Positions 7,495-18,301 of a DNA stretch of 64,000 nucleotides are shown in pieces. The position numbers were made by a program, and so were the translations under genes. Origin of the DNA: Microbispora oryzae (lineage in GTDB: Bacteria > Actinomycetota > Actinomycetes > Streptosporangiales > Streptosporangiaceae). The stretch is taken from positions 124,001-188,000 of the forward strand of contig NZ_JAFCNB010000010.1 in NCBI RefSeq assembly GCF_017896165.1. Reading direction: 5' to 3'. The notes beneath the pieces are model-generated. The model worked only from the letters and a program-made list of their open reading frames with translations, did no database searches and had not been told where the DNA came from. Numbering within the stretch: position 1 is the first letter of the stretch; every line of letters starts with the position of its first letter.

Positions 7495-8529
7495 TCAGTC
7501 GGTCTGAGTGACCTTGTTCAGACCACGGGGGGCATCCGGGTCGATACCGAGCCTGCGCGCGAGCGCCTCGGTGAGCAACTGCCCGGGGACGATGAGTCCC
7601 ATCGGGGCCACCCATTCGGGCAGGTCGGGGCCGTTCAGGGCGGCGGTCGACGCGCCGGCCAGCTCGGCGCCGCCGCCGACGCCGAACGCGGACGCGCCCG
7701 CCTCGGTCACCCGGCGGGCCAGCGCCACCGTGCCCGCGAGCGTCGGCCCCTCGCCGGCCGCCACCAGGATGGCCGGGGTGTCGGCGTCGACCACCGCGAT
7801 GGGGCCGTGCAGGAGGTCGGCGTACGACAGGCCCATGGCGTGCAGGTAGCACGCCTCCTTGAGCTTCAGCGCGAGCTCGAGCGCGGTCGAGAACGCCATG
7901 CCGCGCCCGGAGACGACGACGCCCGGCTTGTCGGCGAGGCCCTCGACGACGGCGTCCAGGTCGCCCGGGTCGGCGATGAGCCGCTCGACCGCGTCGGGCA
8001 CCCGCCGCAGGTCGTCGGCGTCGACGTCGGCCCCGAGGCCCAGGGCGAGCACCGCGAGGGCGGCGAGCTGGGTGGTGTAGGTCTTGGTCGCCGGGACGGC
8101 CTTCTCCTCCCCGGCGAGGGTGCACAGGGCGAGGTCGGCGGCCTGGGCGAGCGGCGACCCCTCCCCGCCGTTGGTGACGGCGACGGTCCTCGCGCCGCAG
8201 TCGCGGGCCCACTGGAGGGTCTCGACGATCTCCTCCGTACGGCCGGACTGGGACAGCCCGACAGCGAGGACGCCCCGCAGGTCGAGCCTGCGGCGGTACG
8301 TCGTCGCGATCGAGGGGGCGGCCATCGACGCCATCCGACCGGCCCGCGCCTCGATCAGGTAGCGGCCATAGACGGCGGCGTTGTCGGACGTGCCGCGGGC
8401 GATGAACAGCAACTGGCGAGTGTCGCCGGCCACTGCGGCGACCTCCGCGGTCCTCGGCAGCAGGGCATCGAGGGTGGCCCGCAGGGCGGCGGGCTGCTCG
8501 GCGATCTCACCGCGCATCCTGGTGGTCAT
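7495..8529 (-). CDS. SIS-domain phosphosugar isomerase/deaminase (NagB-II-like)
   Basis: 344 residues with two SIS domains. RGTSDNAA (45-52) and GLSQSGRTEE (91-100) are the phosphosugar-binding loops of the GlmS isomerase-like branch, but the glutaminase domain of GlmS is absent. Proteins of this form act as glucosamine-6-phosphate deaminases (NagB-II) or related isomerases, making fructose-6-phosphate. It is the first gene of the operon facing the DasR-type palindrome, which fits catabolism of the incoming phospho-amino sugar. No nagA deacetylase is present in the window, so if the sugar is GlcNAc, deacetylation must be encoded elsewhere. Confidence 0.85.
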   Translation of the reverse strand: MTTRMRGEIAEQPAALRATLDALLPRTAEVAAVAGDTRQLLFIARGTSDNAAVYGRYLIEARAGRMASMAAPSIATTYRRRLDLRGVLAVGLSQSGRTEEIVETLQWARDCGARTVAVTNGGEGSPLAQAADLALCTLAGEEKAVPATKTYTTQLAALAVLALGLGADVDADDLRRVPDAVERLIADPGDLDAVVEGLADKPGVVVSGRGMAFSTALELALKLKEACYLHAMGLSYADLLHGPIAVVDADTPAILVAAGEGPTLAGTVALARRVTEAGASAFGVGGGAELAGASTAALNGPDLPEWVAPMGLIVPGQLLTEALARRLGIDPDAPRGLNKVTQTD

Positions 8530-8612
8530 TGCGATGATCTTCCTTGCTTTGGCGAGATTTGTCCGTTATCGATCCGACGCCGGCCCGTTCATTGACACAC
8601 ATTTCCCGGCTG

Positions 8613-8634
8613 TGGTCTAGTCCGGACTAGACCA
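8613..8634. promoter_or_regulatory. Perfect 22-bp palindrome of two DasR-type half sites between divergent genes
   Basis: The left arm TGGTCTAGTCC (8613-8623) is followed immediately by its exact reverse complement GGACTAGACCA (8624-8634). Each arm contains the dre-like core TGGTCTAG, so the element reads as two overlapping DasR sites head to head. It sits 84 bp before the SIS operon start and about 10 bp before a -10-like TAACTT (8645-8650) of the regulator gene. It should control both directions and autoregulate the GntR gene. Confidence 0.8.
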
Positions 8635-8683
8635 GTACGAACCATAACTTATTTGAATGATCGGAAGCGAGAGGGGAGGGACG

Positions 8684-9424
8684 TTGGCCCAGATCGACCC
8701 GGACAGCCCGGTGCCGAAATACTTCCAGCTCCGGGAGATCCTGCTCGACCTGATCGAGGGCGACGAGTTGCCCATCGGTGCGGCCATCCCCTCGGAACGG
8801 GAGCTCAGCCAGCGCTTCGATCTGTCGCGCATGACCGTGCGGCAGGCCGTCGACCACCTGGTGTCGGAGGGCCGGCTGCACCGGGTCCCCGGCAAGGGCA
8901 CGTTCGTGGCCCGGCCGAAGATCGAGCTGGCACTCCAGCTCACCTCCTTCACCGAAGACATGCGGGCGCGCGGCATGGAGCCGGGCTCCCGCGACCTGGA
9001 CCGGCGGACCGTCCGGGCCAGCGCCCATCTCGCACGCCAGCTCGGCATCCAGCCGGGAGACGCCGTGCACTTCATCGAGCGACTGCGTACGGCGGACGGG
9101 GAACCGCTGAGCATCGAGCGCGCCCACATCCCGGTCGTGCTCGCGCCCGACCTCGATGCCTTCGACCTGACCGGCCGCTCCCTGTACACCCTGCTCGAGT
9201 CCCGCTACGGGCTCGTGCTCGACGGCGGGGAGCTCACCATCGACGGCGGCGTGGCCGATCCGAGCGACGCCGACCTGCTCAAACTACCCCGGGGCGGGGC
9301 CGTGCTGCTGCTCCAGCGACGGGCCTTCGCCGGCGGGGTGTGTGCTGAATTCGGGGTGTCCACCTACCGCGCCGACCGCTACCAGCTGCGGACTCTTCTG
9401 GAGAACCCGACCCGCCGCGGGTAG
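8684..9424 (+). CDS. GntR-family (HutC/UTRA) regulator, DasR-like
   Basis: 246 residues from the chosen TTG start, which follows GGGGAGGGACG; an ATG at 8657 is possible but would translate the ribosome site. The N-terminal winged helix shows PSERELSQRFDLSRMTVRQAVDHLVSEG and the GKGTFVARPK hinge, followed by a UTRA ligand domain (LQLTSFTEDMRARGMEPGS). These are hallmarks of DasR, which senses phosphorylated amino sugars. It is flanked by PTS genes on both sides and by dre-like sites, so local control of the whole PTS block is a firm inference. Not a proven orthologue of global DasR. Confidence 0.9.
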   Translation: MAQIDPDSPVPKYFQLREILLDLIEGDELPIGAAIPSERELSQRFDLSRMTVRQAVDHLVSEGRLHRVPGKGTFVARPKIELALQLTSFTEDMRARGMEPGSRDLDRRTVRASAHLARQLGIQPGDAVHFIERLRTADGEPLSIERAHIPVVLAPDLDAFDLTGRSLYTLLESRYGLVLDGGELTIDGGVADPSDADLLKLPRGGAVLLLQRRAFAGGVCAEFGVSTYRADRYQLRTLLENPTRRG

Positions 9425-9471
9425 CGACCTTCTGCCGTACTCCCCCCTCCCCCACTCCTGGAGGAACACCG

Positions 9472-10806
9472 ATGTCTTCCACGTCCGCCGACGCGGGCCT
9501 TCCCGCCGCACCCGCGAAGCAGTCAGCGGTGATGGCCGTGCTGTCCCGCATCGGCCGTTCGCTCATGCTCCCGATCGCGGCGCTGCCCGCCGCGGCCCTC
9601 CTGCTGCGTCTCGGGCAGGACGACCTGCTCGGCCGCACCGACAACGCGGCGCTCGACAAGATCGCCCAGGTGATCGGCGGGGCGGGCGGCGCGCTGTTCG
9701 ACGCGCTGCCGATCCTCTTCGCGGTGGGCGTGGCGGTCGGGTTCGCACGGCGCGCGGACGGCTCCACCGCCCTCGCCGCCGTGGTCGGCTACCTGGTCTG
9801 GGACCGGGTCACCCACCTGATGTTCTTCGACGCCTCGGCCGACTCTGCCGTGCACAAGAAGGTGGTCCAGTCCATCGTCGGAGCCGACGGCAAGCCGTCG
9901 GAGGCGCTCAACCTGGCGTCGGCCAACCCGACCGGAGTGCTCGGCGGCATCCTCATGGGCCTCGTCGCGGCCATCCTGTGGCAGCGGTTCTACCGCACGA
10001 AACTCCCCGCGTACCTCGCCTTCTTCGGCGGCCGCCGCTTCGTGCCGATCCTCACCTCGCTGGCCGGTCTCGTGCTCGGTGTGATCTTCGGTCTCGTCTG
10101 GCAGCCCATCGGCGAGGGCCTGAGCAGCTTCGGCGACTGGCTCGCGAGCAACGCCGCGCTCGGCGCCGGCATCTACGGCGTCGTCAACCGGGCGCTGATC
10201 CCGCTGGGCCTGCACCACTTCGTCAACTCGATCGTGTGGTTCACCGTGCCGGACTGCACCGTCGGCGCCGTGCACGCCGCGGGCGACCTGAACTGCTACT
10301 TCGCCGGCCAGGACGGCGCGGGCGCGTTCATGGCGGGCTTCTTCCCGGTCATGATGTTCGGCCTGCCGGCCGCCGCCATCGCGATGTGGCGGGCCGCCCC
10401 GGCGCACCGCCGCGCGGCCGTCGGCGGCATCATGATCTCCTCTGCGCTGATCTCGTTCTTCACCGGCATCACCGAGCCCATCGAGTTCGCCTTCATCTTC
10501 GTGGCCCCGGTGCTCTTCGCCGTGCACGCGCTGCTCACCGGCGTCTCGATGGCGCTGGTCGCCGCTCTCGACGGACGGCTCGGCTTCGGCTTCTCCGCCG
10601 GCGCCATCGACGCGGGGCTGAACGCGTCCAAGGACAACACGCACAACTTCTGGCTGATCATGCTGATCGGCGTGGTCTACTTCGTCCTCTATTACGTGGT
10701 CTTCAGCTTCCTCATCAAGAAGCTGAACATCATGACCCCCGGCCGCGAACCGGAGCCGGACGTCGATTCCGGCGAGACCGCCGATACGGCCCGAGCTCGC
10801 GCCTGA
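9472..10806 (+). CDS. PTS EIIC membrane component (glucose/N-acetylglucosamine family)
   Basis: 444 residues with about ten hydrophobic segments, ending in a short acidic tail. Family landmarks are IAALPAAALLLRLG, GGILMGLVAAI, HHFVNSIVWF (about 248-257) and GITEPIEFAF (about 331-340), the latter part of the sugar-binding site. It lacks its own EIIB domain, matching the separate EIIB gene at 7246. It lies 47 bp after the GntR gene with GGAGG upstream of the ATG, so the two are probably one transcript, closed by a strong terminator. Imports and phosphorylates an N-acetylhexosamine or glucose. Confidence 0.93.
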   Translation: MSSTSADAGLPAAPAKQSAVMAVLSRIGRSLMLPIAALPAAALLLRLGQDDLLGRTDNAALDKIAQVIGGAGGALFDALPILFAVGVAVGFARRADGSTALAAVVGYLVWDRVTHLMFFDASADSAVHKKVVQSIVGADGKPSEALNLASANPTGVLGGILMGLVAAILWQRFYRTKLPAYLAFFGGRRFVPILTSLAGLVLGVIFGLVWQPIGEGLSSFGDWLASNAALGAGIYGVVNRALIPLGLHHFVNSIVWFTVPDCTVGAVHAAGDLNCYFAGQDGAGAFMAGFFPVMMFGLPAAAIAMWRAAPAHRRAAVGGIMISSALISFFTGITEPIEFAFIFVAPVLFAVHALLTGVSMALVAALDGRLGFGFSAGAIDAGLNASKDNTHNFWLIMLIGVVYFVLYYVVFSFLIKKLNIMTPGREPEPDVDSGETADTARARA

Positions 10807-10826
10807 TCCCGCGATAAACCGAAAAA

Positions 10827-10880
10827 CGGCGACCGAAAAGGGGTGCCCCGGACCACCGGGCATCCCTTTTTCGGTCGCCG
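10827..10880 (+). terminator. Strong stem-loop terminator after EIIC
   Basis: A 17-bp stem (CGGCGACCGAAAA... paired with ...TTTTTCGGTCGCCG, one G-T pair) is extended by an inner GCCC/GGGC helix and a short loop. It lies 20 bp beyond the EIIC stop and closes the regulator-EIIC transcript. Confidence 0.8.
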
Positions 10881-11069
10881 TCAATGTCGTTCTCATCGGG
10901 TGCGAAACGCGAGCCGCGGATGACAACGGCCACTCCAACCTCGGGGAATCTCACCCCGGAAATCCCGGCAAAAGGGCCGGTCAATCGGCAAAGTTGGCGG
11001 CCCGGGTATCTGTTCCGCTGACCGGAACCTCTATTGGGCATCAGGTCCGATCACCCCAACGGAGGCCCG

Positions 11070-11597
11070 ATGCCCACGCCGTTCTCCCTGCCCAGGCTCG
11101 CGTCCGTCCCTCCGGCGGAACCACCGCACGAATCGCCCGCGGGCCCGCCGGGTGACCTGCCCCGCACGGACGGCTCGCTCGCGCTGGCCCCCGGCTCCCG
11201 CCCCGCCGCCGGGCGGACCGAGCCGTACGCGGTTCCCGACGCGGTGCCCTACGCGGTGCCGGGGGCGGCGCCGCGCGGCGCTCCGGGCGCCGTCCCGGAC
11301 GAGCGGCGGCTGCGGTGGCTCGGTCAGGCCCTGGCCGAGATCCTCGCCGGCCGGCGCCCGCCGGAGACCGTCCACGACCGGCTCACCGTGCGCGCCTACC
11401 GCGACCTGGTGCGCGCCGGGAAGATGATCGACGCGGAGCGGCCGCCGCTGGTCGGCGTGCCACACGTGCAGCGCCCCCGCCCCGGAGCGGTCGAGATGTG
11501 CCTGCTGGTCCACTGCGGGCCGCGGAGCCGGGTGCTCGCCGTACGTCTGGAGCGGTACGGCGTGCGGTGGCTGGTCACCGACTTCGAGACCGCGTGA
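11070..11597 (+). CDS. Rv3235-family protein
   Basis: 175 residues. The ATG at 11070 follows GGAGG by 4 nt and replaces a longer frame starting at 11034. The first ~80 residues are Pro/Ala-rich and partly repetitive (AVPDAVPYAVPGAAP), probably disordered. The conserved C-terminal ~95 residues (LRWLGQALAEILAGRRPPETV...GVRWLVTDFE) match the actinobacterial family named after M. tuberculosis Rv3235, typically found near secA. Function unknown. Converges with secA across a GC hairpin. Confidence 0.75.
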   Translation: MPTPFSLPRLASVPPAEPPHESPAGPPGDLPRTDGSLALAPGSRPAAGRTEPYAVPDAVPYAVPGAAPRGAPGAVPDERRLRWLGQALAEILAGRRPPETVHDRLTVRAYRDLVRAGKMIDAERPPLVGVPHVQRPRPGAVEMCLLVHCGPRSRVLAVRLERYGVRWLVTDFETA

Positions 11598-11620
11598 GCG
11601 CGCCGGGGCGGCGGGTACGG

Positions 11621-11657
11621 CGAGGCCCCCGCCGGAACGGGTCCGACGGGGGCCTCG
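11621..11657. terminator. Bidirectional hairpin between Rv3235-like gene and secA
   Basis: CGAGGCCCCCG (11621-11631) pairs perfectly with CGGGGGCCTCG (11647-11657) across a 15-nt loop, in the 74-bp gap between convergent stops. It can terminate either transcript. Confidence 0.65.
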
Positions 11658-11671
11658 GCCGATCGGGACGG

Positions 11672-14473
<2,802 letters not shown>

Positions 14474-14693
14474 TTTGTGTAAAGCTCCTCGCAGGTCTAC
14501 CTCGGCGGGTCGGCCGGGGTGTGAGGACGAGACATACTTCCCCGGTAGCCATCGTAGGCGGTTCCATCACCAGACACAGCCACCTGACGCCGCCGGAGCG
14601 GCGTGCTCCGAATACTTCCCCATAAGCGGTTAAACCGGGCCTGAGGTTCCCCCGATGTTCGAGGCAGCCCAGCCATCAGGTAGAAAACGGGGT

Positions 14694-14954
14694 ATGGCAC
14701 AGGCACACCAAGGCAGCCACGCGGGAAGCGCCAAATCCTGGCTGGCCGTCACCACCATCCTCATCGGCTTCACCATCGGCGGTGTGGCGCTCACCCTCGG
14801 CCCCAACTGGACGCTCGTCTGGGTCGGCGTCGGGATCTGCGTGGTCGGCGGGCTGCTCGCGCTCGCCTTCGACATCTTCTCGGACGTCATCGTCGACGCG
14901 CCCAGGGAGATGGCGGTGGAGGAGCACCACTCCGCGCTGGAGCGGCGGCACTGA
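14694..14954 (+). CDS. Small two-TM membrane protein (HGxxPAAW/DUF6704-like)
   Basis: 86 residues from the ATG at 14694; a longer frame from 14655 lacks support. The N-terminus MAQAHQGSHAGSAKSW resembles the HGxxPAAW signature of small actinobacterial membrane proteins. Two hydrophobic helices follow (about 20-37 and 44-63), then an acidic amphipathic tail ending EEHHSALERRH. Divergent from secA with 220 bp between. Function unknown. Confidence 0.7.
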   Translation: MAQAHQGSHAGSAKSWLAVTTILIGFTIGGVALTLGPNWTLVWVGVGICVVGGLLALAFDIFSDVIVDAPREMAVEEHHSALERRH

Positions 14955-15047
14955 TGAACCGTGCGGGCCGTGTCGCCGACCGGCGCCGGCCCCCTCGGGA
15001 GAACCTCCGTACGGTTTTCGTCGGTCACGGCATCTAGCATCGCGGCT

Positions 15048-16271
15048 GTGACCGATCTGAGCATTGACCTGACGGCCGACGAGGCCCGCCGGATCGTCCT
15101 GCGGGCCCAGGGTCTCCTCGGCTCCACCGCGCGCGACGGCGGTGTGCCCGGCTTCCTGCGCCGCGTCGGAGCCGTCCAGCTCGACACGATCTCGGTGCTC
15201 GCCCGTTCCCACGAGCTCGTCGCCTACGCGCGGCTCGGTGCCGTCGGCAGGGCCGCGGTCGAGCGGGCCTACTGGGACGACCCGGCGCGCGCCTTCGAGT
15301 ACTGGTGCCACGCCGCCTGCGTCCTGCCCATCGAGCAGTGGCCCCTCTACGGCTTCCGCCGCCGGGCCTACCGCGACCGCAGATACCGCTGGCACGAGGT
15401 GCCGCCCATCGTCGACAAGCTCCTCGACCAGGTGCGCCTTGAGGGGCCGCTGACGACCGCCGACATCGGCGGCGCCAAGAAGGGCGGCCCCTGGTGGGAC
15501 TGGTCCGACTCGAAGATCGCGATCGAGTTCCTGCTCGACGTCGGCGAGGTCGTCTGCACCCGCAGGGTCGGCTGGCGCCGCGTCTACGACCTGGCCGAGC
15601 GGGCCGTCCCCGCCGCCCTCCTCGCGGAGGAGCCGTCCGACGAGGAGGGGGTGGCCGGGCTGACCGCGATCGCGGGCCGGTCCCTCGGCGTCGCCACCAG
15701 GGCCGACCTGGTGGATTTCATCCGGGTCAAGGGCAAGCACGCGGCGATGCTCGACGACGCGCTGCTCAGCGGGGCCGCCGGTCTGGTTCCCGTACGGGTC
15801 TCCGGCTGGCCGGAGGTCCGCGGCGGACGCGCGGCGCGGCCGTCCGCCGGGCCGAACGCCTGGGCCGATCCCGCCGCGCTGGAGAGCGAGCCCCGGGGCC
15901 GCCACCGCACCACCCCGCTGTCGCCGTTCGACTCGCTCGTCTGGGAGCGCGCCCGGGCCGAACGGATCTTCGGGCTGAACCACCGGCTTGAGGCGTACGT
16001 GCCGAAGGAGAAGCGCGTGCACGGCTATTTCGCGATGCCGGTGCTGGCGGGCGGGCGGATCATCGGCCGGGTCGACCCGGCCCGCGAGGGCGACACCCTG
16101 ATCGCCCGGCAGGTGGGGTTCGAACCTGGCGGCAGCCGGACGAAGGCGGTGGAGGGGATGCGCGACGCGCTCCGGGAGGCCGCGAGCTGGGTCGGCTGCA
16201 CGGACATCCGGGTCGAGCGGGTCGCCACGCCCGAGTTGGAGGGGGCGCTGCGGGCGGCCCTGGCGGAGTGA
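15048..16271 (+). CDS. Winged-helix DNA glycosylase-like protein (YcaQ/AlkZ, HTH_42 family)
   Basis: 407 residues. The GTG at 15048 is chosen because TAGCAT lies 7 nt upstream, the pattern of a leaderless transcript; the frame is open to 14961 without support. Family landmarks are GAVQLDTISVLARSHELVAYARLG near the N-terminus, the WCHAACVLPIEQWPLY segment, tandem winged helices and a C-terminal SPFDSLVWERARAERIFGLNHRLEAYVP block. E. coli YcaQ and Streptomyces AlkZ of this family unhook DNA interstrand crosslinks. Its three stacked wings are predicted from the family, not measured here. Converges with the following regulator gene over 21 bp. Confidence 0.85.
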   Translation: MTDLSIDLTADEARRIVLRAQGLLGSTARDGGVPGFLRRVGAVQLDTISVLARSHELVAYARLGAVGRAAVERAYWDDPARAFEYWCHAACVLPIEQWPLYGFRRRAYRDRRYRWHEVPPIVDKLLDQVRLEGPLTTADIGGAKKGGPWWDWSDSKIAIEFLLDVGEVVCTRRVGWRRVYDLAERAVPAALLAEEPSDEEGVAGLTAIAGRSLGVATRADLVDFIRVKGKHAAMLDDALLSGAAGLVPVRVSGWPEVRGGRAARPSAGPNAWADPAALESEPRGRHRTTPLSPFDSLVWERARAERIFGLNHRLEAYVPKEKRVHGYFAMPVLAGGRIIGRVDPAREGDTLIARQVGFEPGGSRTKAVEGMRDALREAASWVGCTDIRVERVATPELEGALRAALAE

Positions 16272-16292
16272 CCCCCGCTCAGGTGATCCGGC

Positions 16293-16997
16293 TCAGGTGA
16301 TCTCGAGCAGGCGCTCGCGTACGGCGTAGACCACGGCCTCCATCCGGGAGTGGAGCTGGAGCTTCTCCAGGATGTTGCGCACGTGGTTCTTCACGGTGTT
16401 CTCGGAGATGTACAGGTCCTTCGCGATCTCACGGTTGTTCATGCCCTTGGCGACCAGCCGGAGGACCTCCATCTCGCGATCGGTCAGCCGGGGCACCGGC
16501 AGTTGCGGCGGGCGCTCGGCCTCCTTGCGGCTCATGTTCGCGAACTCGCTGATCAGCTTGGCCGCCATGGCCGGGTTGATCAGCGACTGGCCCTCATGGA
16601 CCCCGCGCACCGCGTCGGGCACCTCGTCGATCTGGACGTCCTTGAGCAGGTAGCCGGTCGCGCCGGCCTTGATCGCCTCGAACAGGTCCTCCTCTTCGTC
16701 GCTGACCGTCAGCATGATGATCCGGGTGCTCGGCACCGACTCCTTGATCTTGCGGGTGGCGCCGATGCCGTCCTGCCTCGGCATCCGGACGTCCATCAGC
16801 ACCACGTCCGGCATGAGCCGGTCGGCGAGCTCCACCGCCTCGCGGCCGTCGCTCGCCTCGCCTACCACCTCGATGTCCGCCTCCGCGGCGAGCGCCAGCT
16901 CTAGGCTGCGCCGGATCAGCGCGTGATCGTCGACGATCAGGACGCGGATCGGCTCGCCGCGATTGGCTACTCGGGCCGCCTCGTCTGGTCGGGTCAC
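16293..16997 (-). CDS. NarL/FixJ-type response regulator
   Basis: 234 residues from a GTG preceded by AGGAGG at 4 nt. The receiver domain has the acidic pair DD (23-24) and phospho-acceptor Asp69 in LMDVRMP, with Thr and Lys in LTVSDEEEDL and YLLKDVQ. A LuxR-type helix-turn-helix (about 169-212: LTDREMEVLRLVAKGMNNREIA...) ends the protein. No kinase gene adjoins it, so it is an orphan regulator at the conserved site next to hpf. Targets unknown. Confidence 0.92.
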   Translation of the reverse strand: MTRPDEAARVANRGEPIRVLIVDDHALIRRSLELALAAEADIEVVGEASDGREAVELADRLMPDVVLMDVRMPRQDGIGATRKIKESVPSTRIIMLTVSDEEEDLFEAIKAGATGYLLKDVQIDEVPDAVRGVHEGQSLINPAMAAKLISEFANMSRKEAERPPQLPVPRLTDREMEVLRLVAKGMNNREIAKDLYISENTVKNHVRNILEKLQLHSRMEAVVYAVRERLLEIT

Positions 16998-17087
16998 GGA
17001 ACCTCCTTGCGGGGGCCAAGGACGCTGGATCGCCATCATTACACGGCTTCCGGGTGAATGTGGATCTTCATCGCCGCGGCGCGCCGC

Positions 17088-17780
17088 TCAGCCCTCCACC
17101 AGCCGGAGTACGCCGTAGTCGTAGCCGCGCCGCCGGTAGACGACGCTCGGCTGGCCCCCTTCCTTGTCGCGGAAAAGGTAGAAGTCGTGGCCCACGAGCT
17201 CCATCTCCAGGAGCGCCTGGTCGATGGTCATGGGATCGGCCTTGTGGAACTTCTCCCGGACGACGAGCGGCCCGTCCCCGTCCATCTCGATGGGGACGAT
17301 CGGCTCGACCACGTCGTCCGCGTCCTGCGACCGGCCTGCCGGCTTCGCGGCGGCCTCGGTCGCGGTCTCCGTTTCGGTCACGGCGTCGGCGGCCGGCCGC
17401 GTCTGCGGCGGCACCACCGTCCCGGCGTCCTCGGCCGCGGCGAAGGCGGCGAGCGAGGGCGGGCAGTTCTTGCCGTGATGGATCTTCTTGCGGTCGTTCA
17501 GGCGCCGCAGACGCTCCTCGAGCTTGCCGACGGCGATGTCCAGCGCGGAGAACCGGTCATCCGAGCAGGCCTCCGCCCGGATGGCGGGCCCGCGCGAGTG
17601 GATGGTCAGTTCGACCCGTTCGCGCTGGTCGCTCGCCCGGTGATTGGAATCCGTGGACACCTCCACATCCACCCGGATGAGCTTGTTGTTCAGTCGTTGG
17701 ATCTTGGCCAGCTTGGTAGAGACATGGTCGCGGAACCGGTCACTGACTCCCGTGTGCCGTCCGCGGACGATGATTTCCAC
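17088..17780 (-). CDS. hpf: Ribosome hibernation-promoting factor, long form
   Basis: 230 residues. The GTG at 17780 (giving MEIIVRGRHTGV) has GAAGGGGGG upstream and matches the usual N-terminus; an ATG 7 codons earlier is less likely. The N-terminal ~110 residues are the ribosome-binding HPF/YfiA fold, an acidic Ala/Thr-rich linker follows, and the C-terminal ~60 residues (FHKADPMTIDQALLEMELVGHDFYLFRDKE) form the dimerisation domain that joins two 70S into 100S ribosomes. A promoter about 310 bp upstream implies a long leader. Confidence 0.95.
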   Translation of the reverse strand: MEIIVRGRHTGVSDRFRDHVSTKLAKIQRLNNKLIRVDVEVSTDSNHRASDQRERVELTIHSRGPAIRAEACSDDRFSALDIAVGKLEERLRRLNDRKKIHHGKNCPPSLAAFAAAEDAGTVVPPQTRPAADAVTETETATEAAAKPAGRSQDADDVVEPIVPIEMDGDGPLVVREKFHKADPMTIDQALLEMELVGHDFYLFRDKEGGQPSVVYRRRGYDYGVLRLVEG

Positions 17781-17912
17781 GCAAAGCCCCCCTTCAGACA
17801 TCGACTGCTGCAGGACGCTATGAGCACCCGTCCGGCCGACCTGGTCTTCGTCCCCACATCCGCCTGCTGAGGGGTTCGCGGCTCACTCGCCACTACTGCC
17901 CTTCTCCTCTGG

Positions 17913-17933
17913 CGGGGGACATCTGGACCCCCG
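17913..17933. other. Stem-loop in the hpf leader
   Basis: CGGGGG at 17913-17918 pairs with CCCCCG at 17928-17933 around a 9-nt loop, 133 nt upstream of the hpf start. No T-run follows. It may be an attenuator or mRNA structural element; six base pairs alone are weak evidence. Confidence 0.35.
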
Positions 17934-18091
17934 GGAGGGCAGGACTTACCTCTAAGCCGCACCGTGATCGGTCGACCAAGAGTCGCCTTACGTGGACCGT
18001 TTTGCCTGCGGCTGGCATCGGCTAGCCGGCCCGGACTCCTCAGCGGAGCCGGCCCGGCGCAACCACGGACCCGAACGGGTGCCATGTCAGC

Positions 18092-18120
18092 ACGCTAGTC
18101 GTTGCCAGACCGAATGTCAG
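18092..18120 (-). promoter_or_regulatory. Housekeeping-type promoter for hpf
   Basis: On the minus strand CTGACA (18120-18115) and TAGCGT (18097-18092) are separated by exactly 17 nt, close to TTGACA/TAnnnT. Transcription would start near 18085 and give a leader of about 305 nt before hpf. No other gene lies downstream within that distance. Confidence 0.6.
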
Positions 18121-18301
18121 CCAGGAGGCCGGTAAAACGATCACTTTGCGTGAACTGGGCAGCGGTCCGCGCCCATGGAAAATCCGGGTCAGCACGGGAT
18201 ATCCCGGAAAGCGGCCCGCGAAGCCCGCTCCCACTGGGGAGTTTTGGCGTCGCGACGGTGGAGGCAGCCCACGCCCATCTCTGGCCACCTTGGCGGGATA
18301 T

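Larger units (their letters stand above)
17781..18301. other. 521-bp non-coding stretch between comF and hpf
   Basis: No convincing reading frame lies here on either strand; the long frames are GC-bias shadows. It holds the hpf promoter (18092-18120), a long presumed 5' leader, and one GC stem-loop (17913-17933). The leader is unusually long for this compact genome. Confidence 0.6.
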
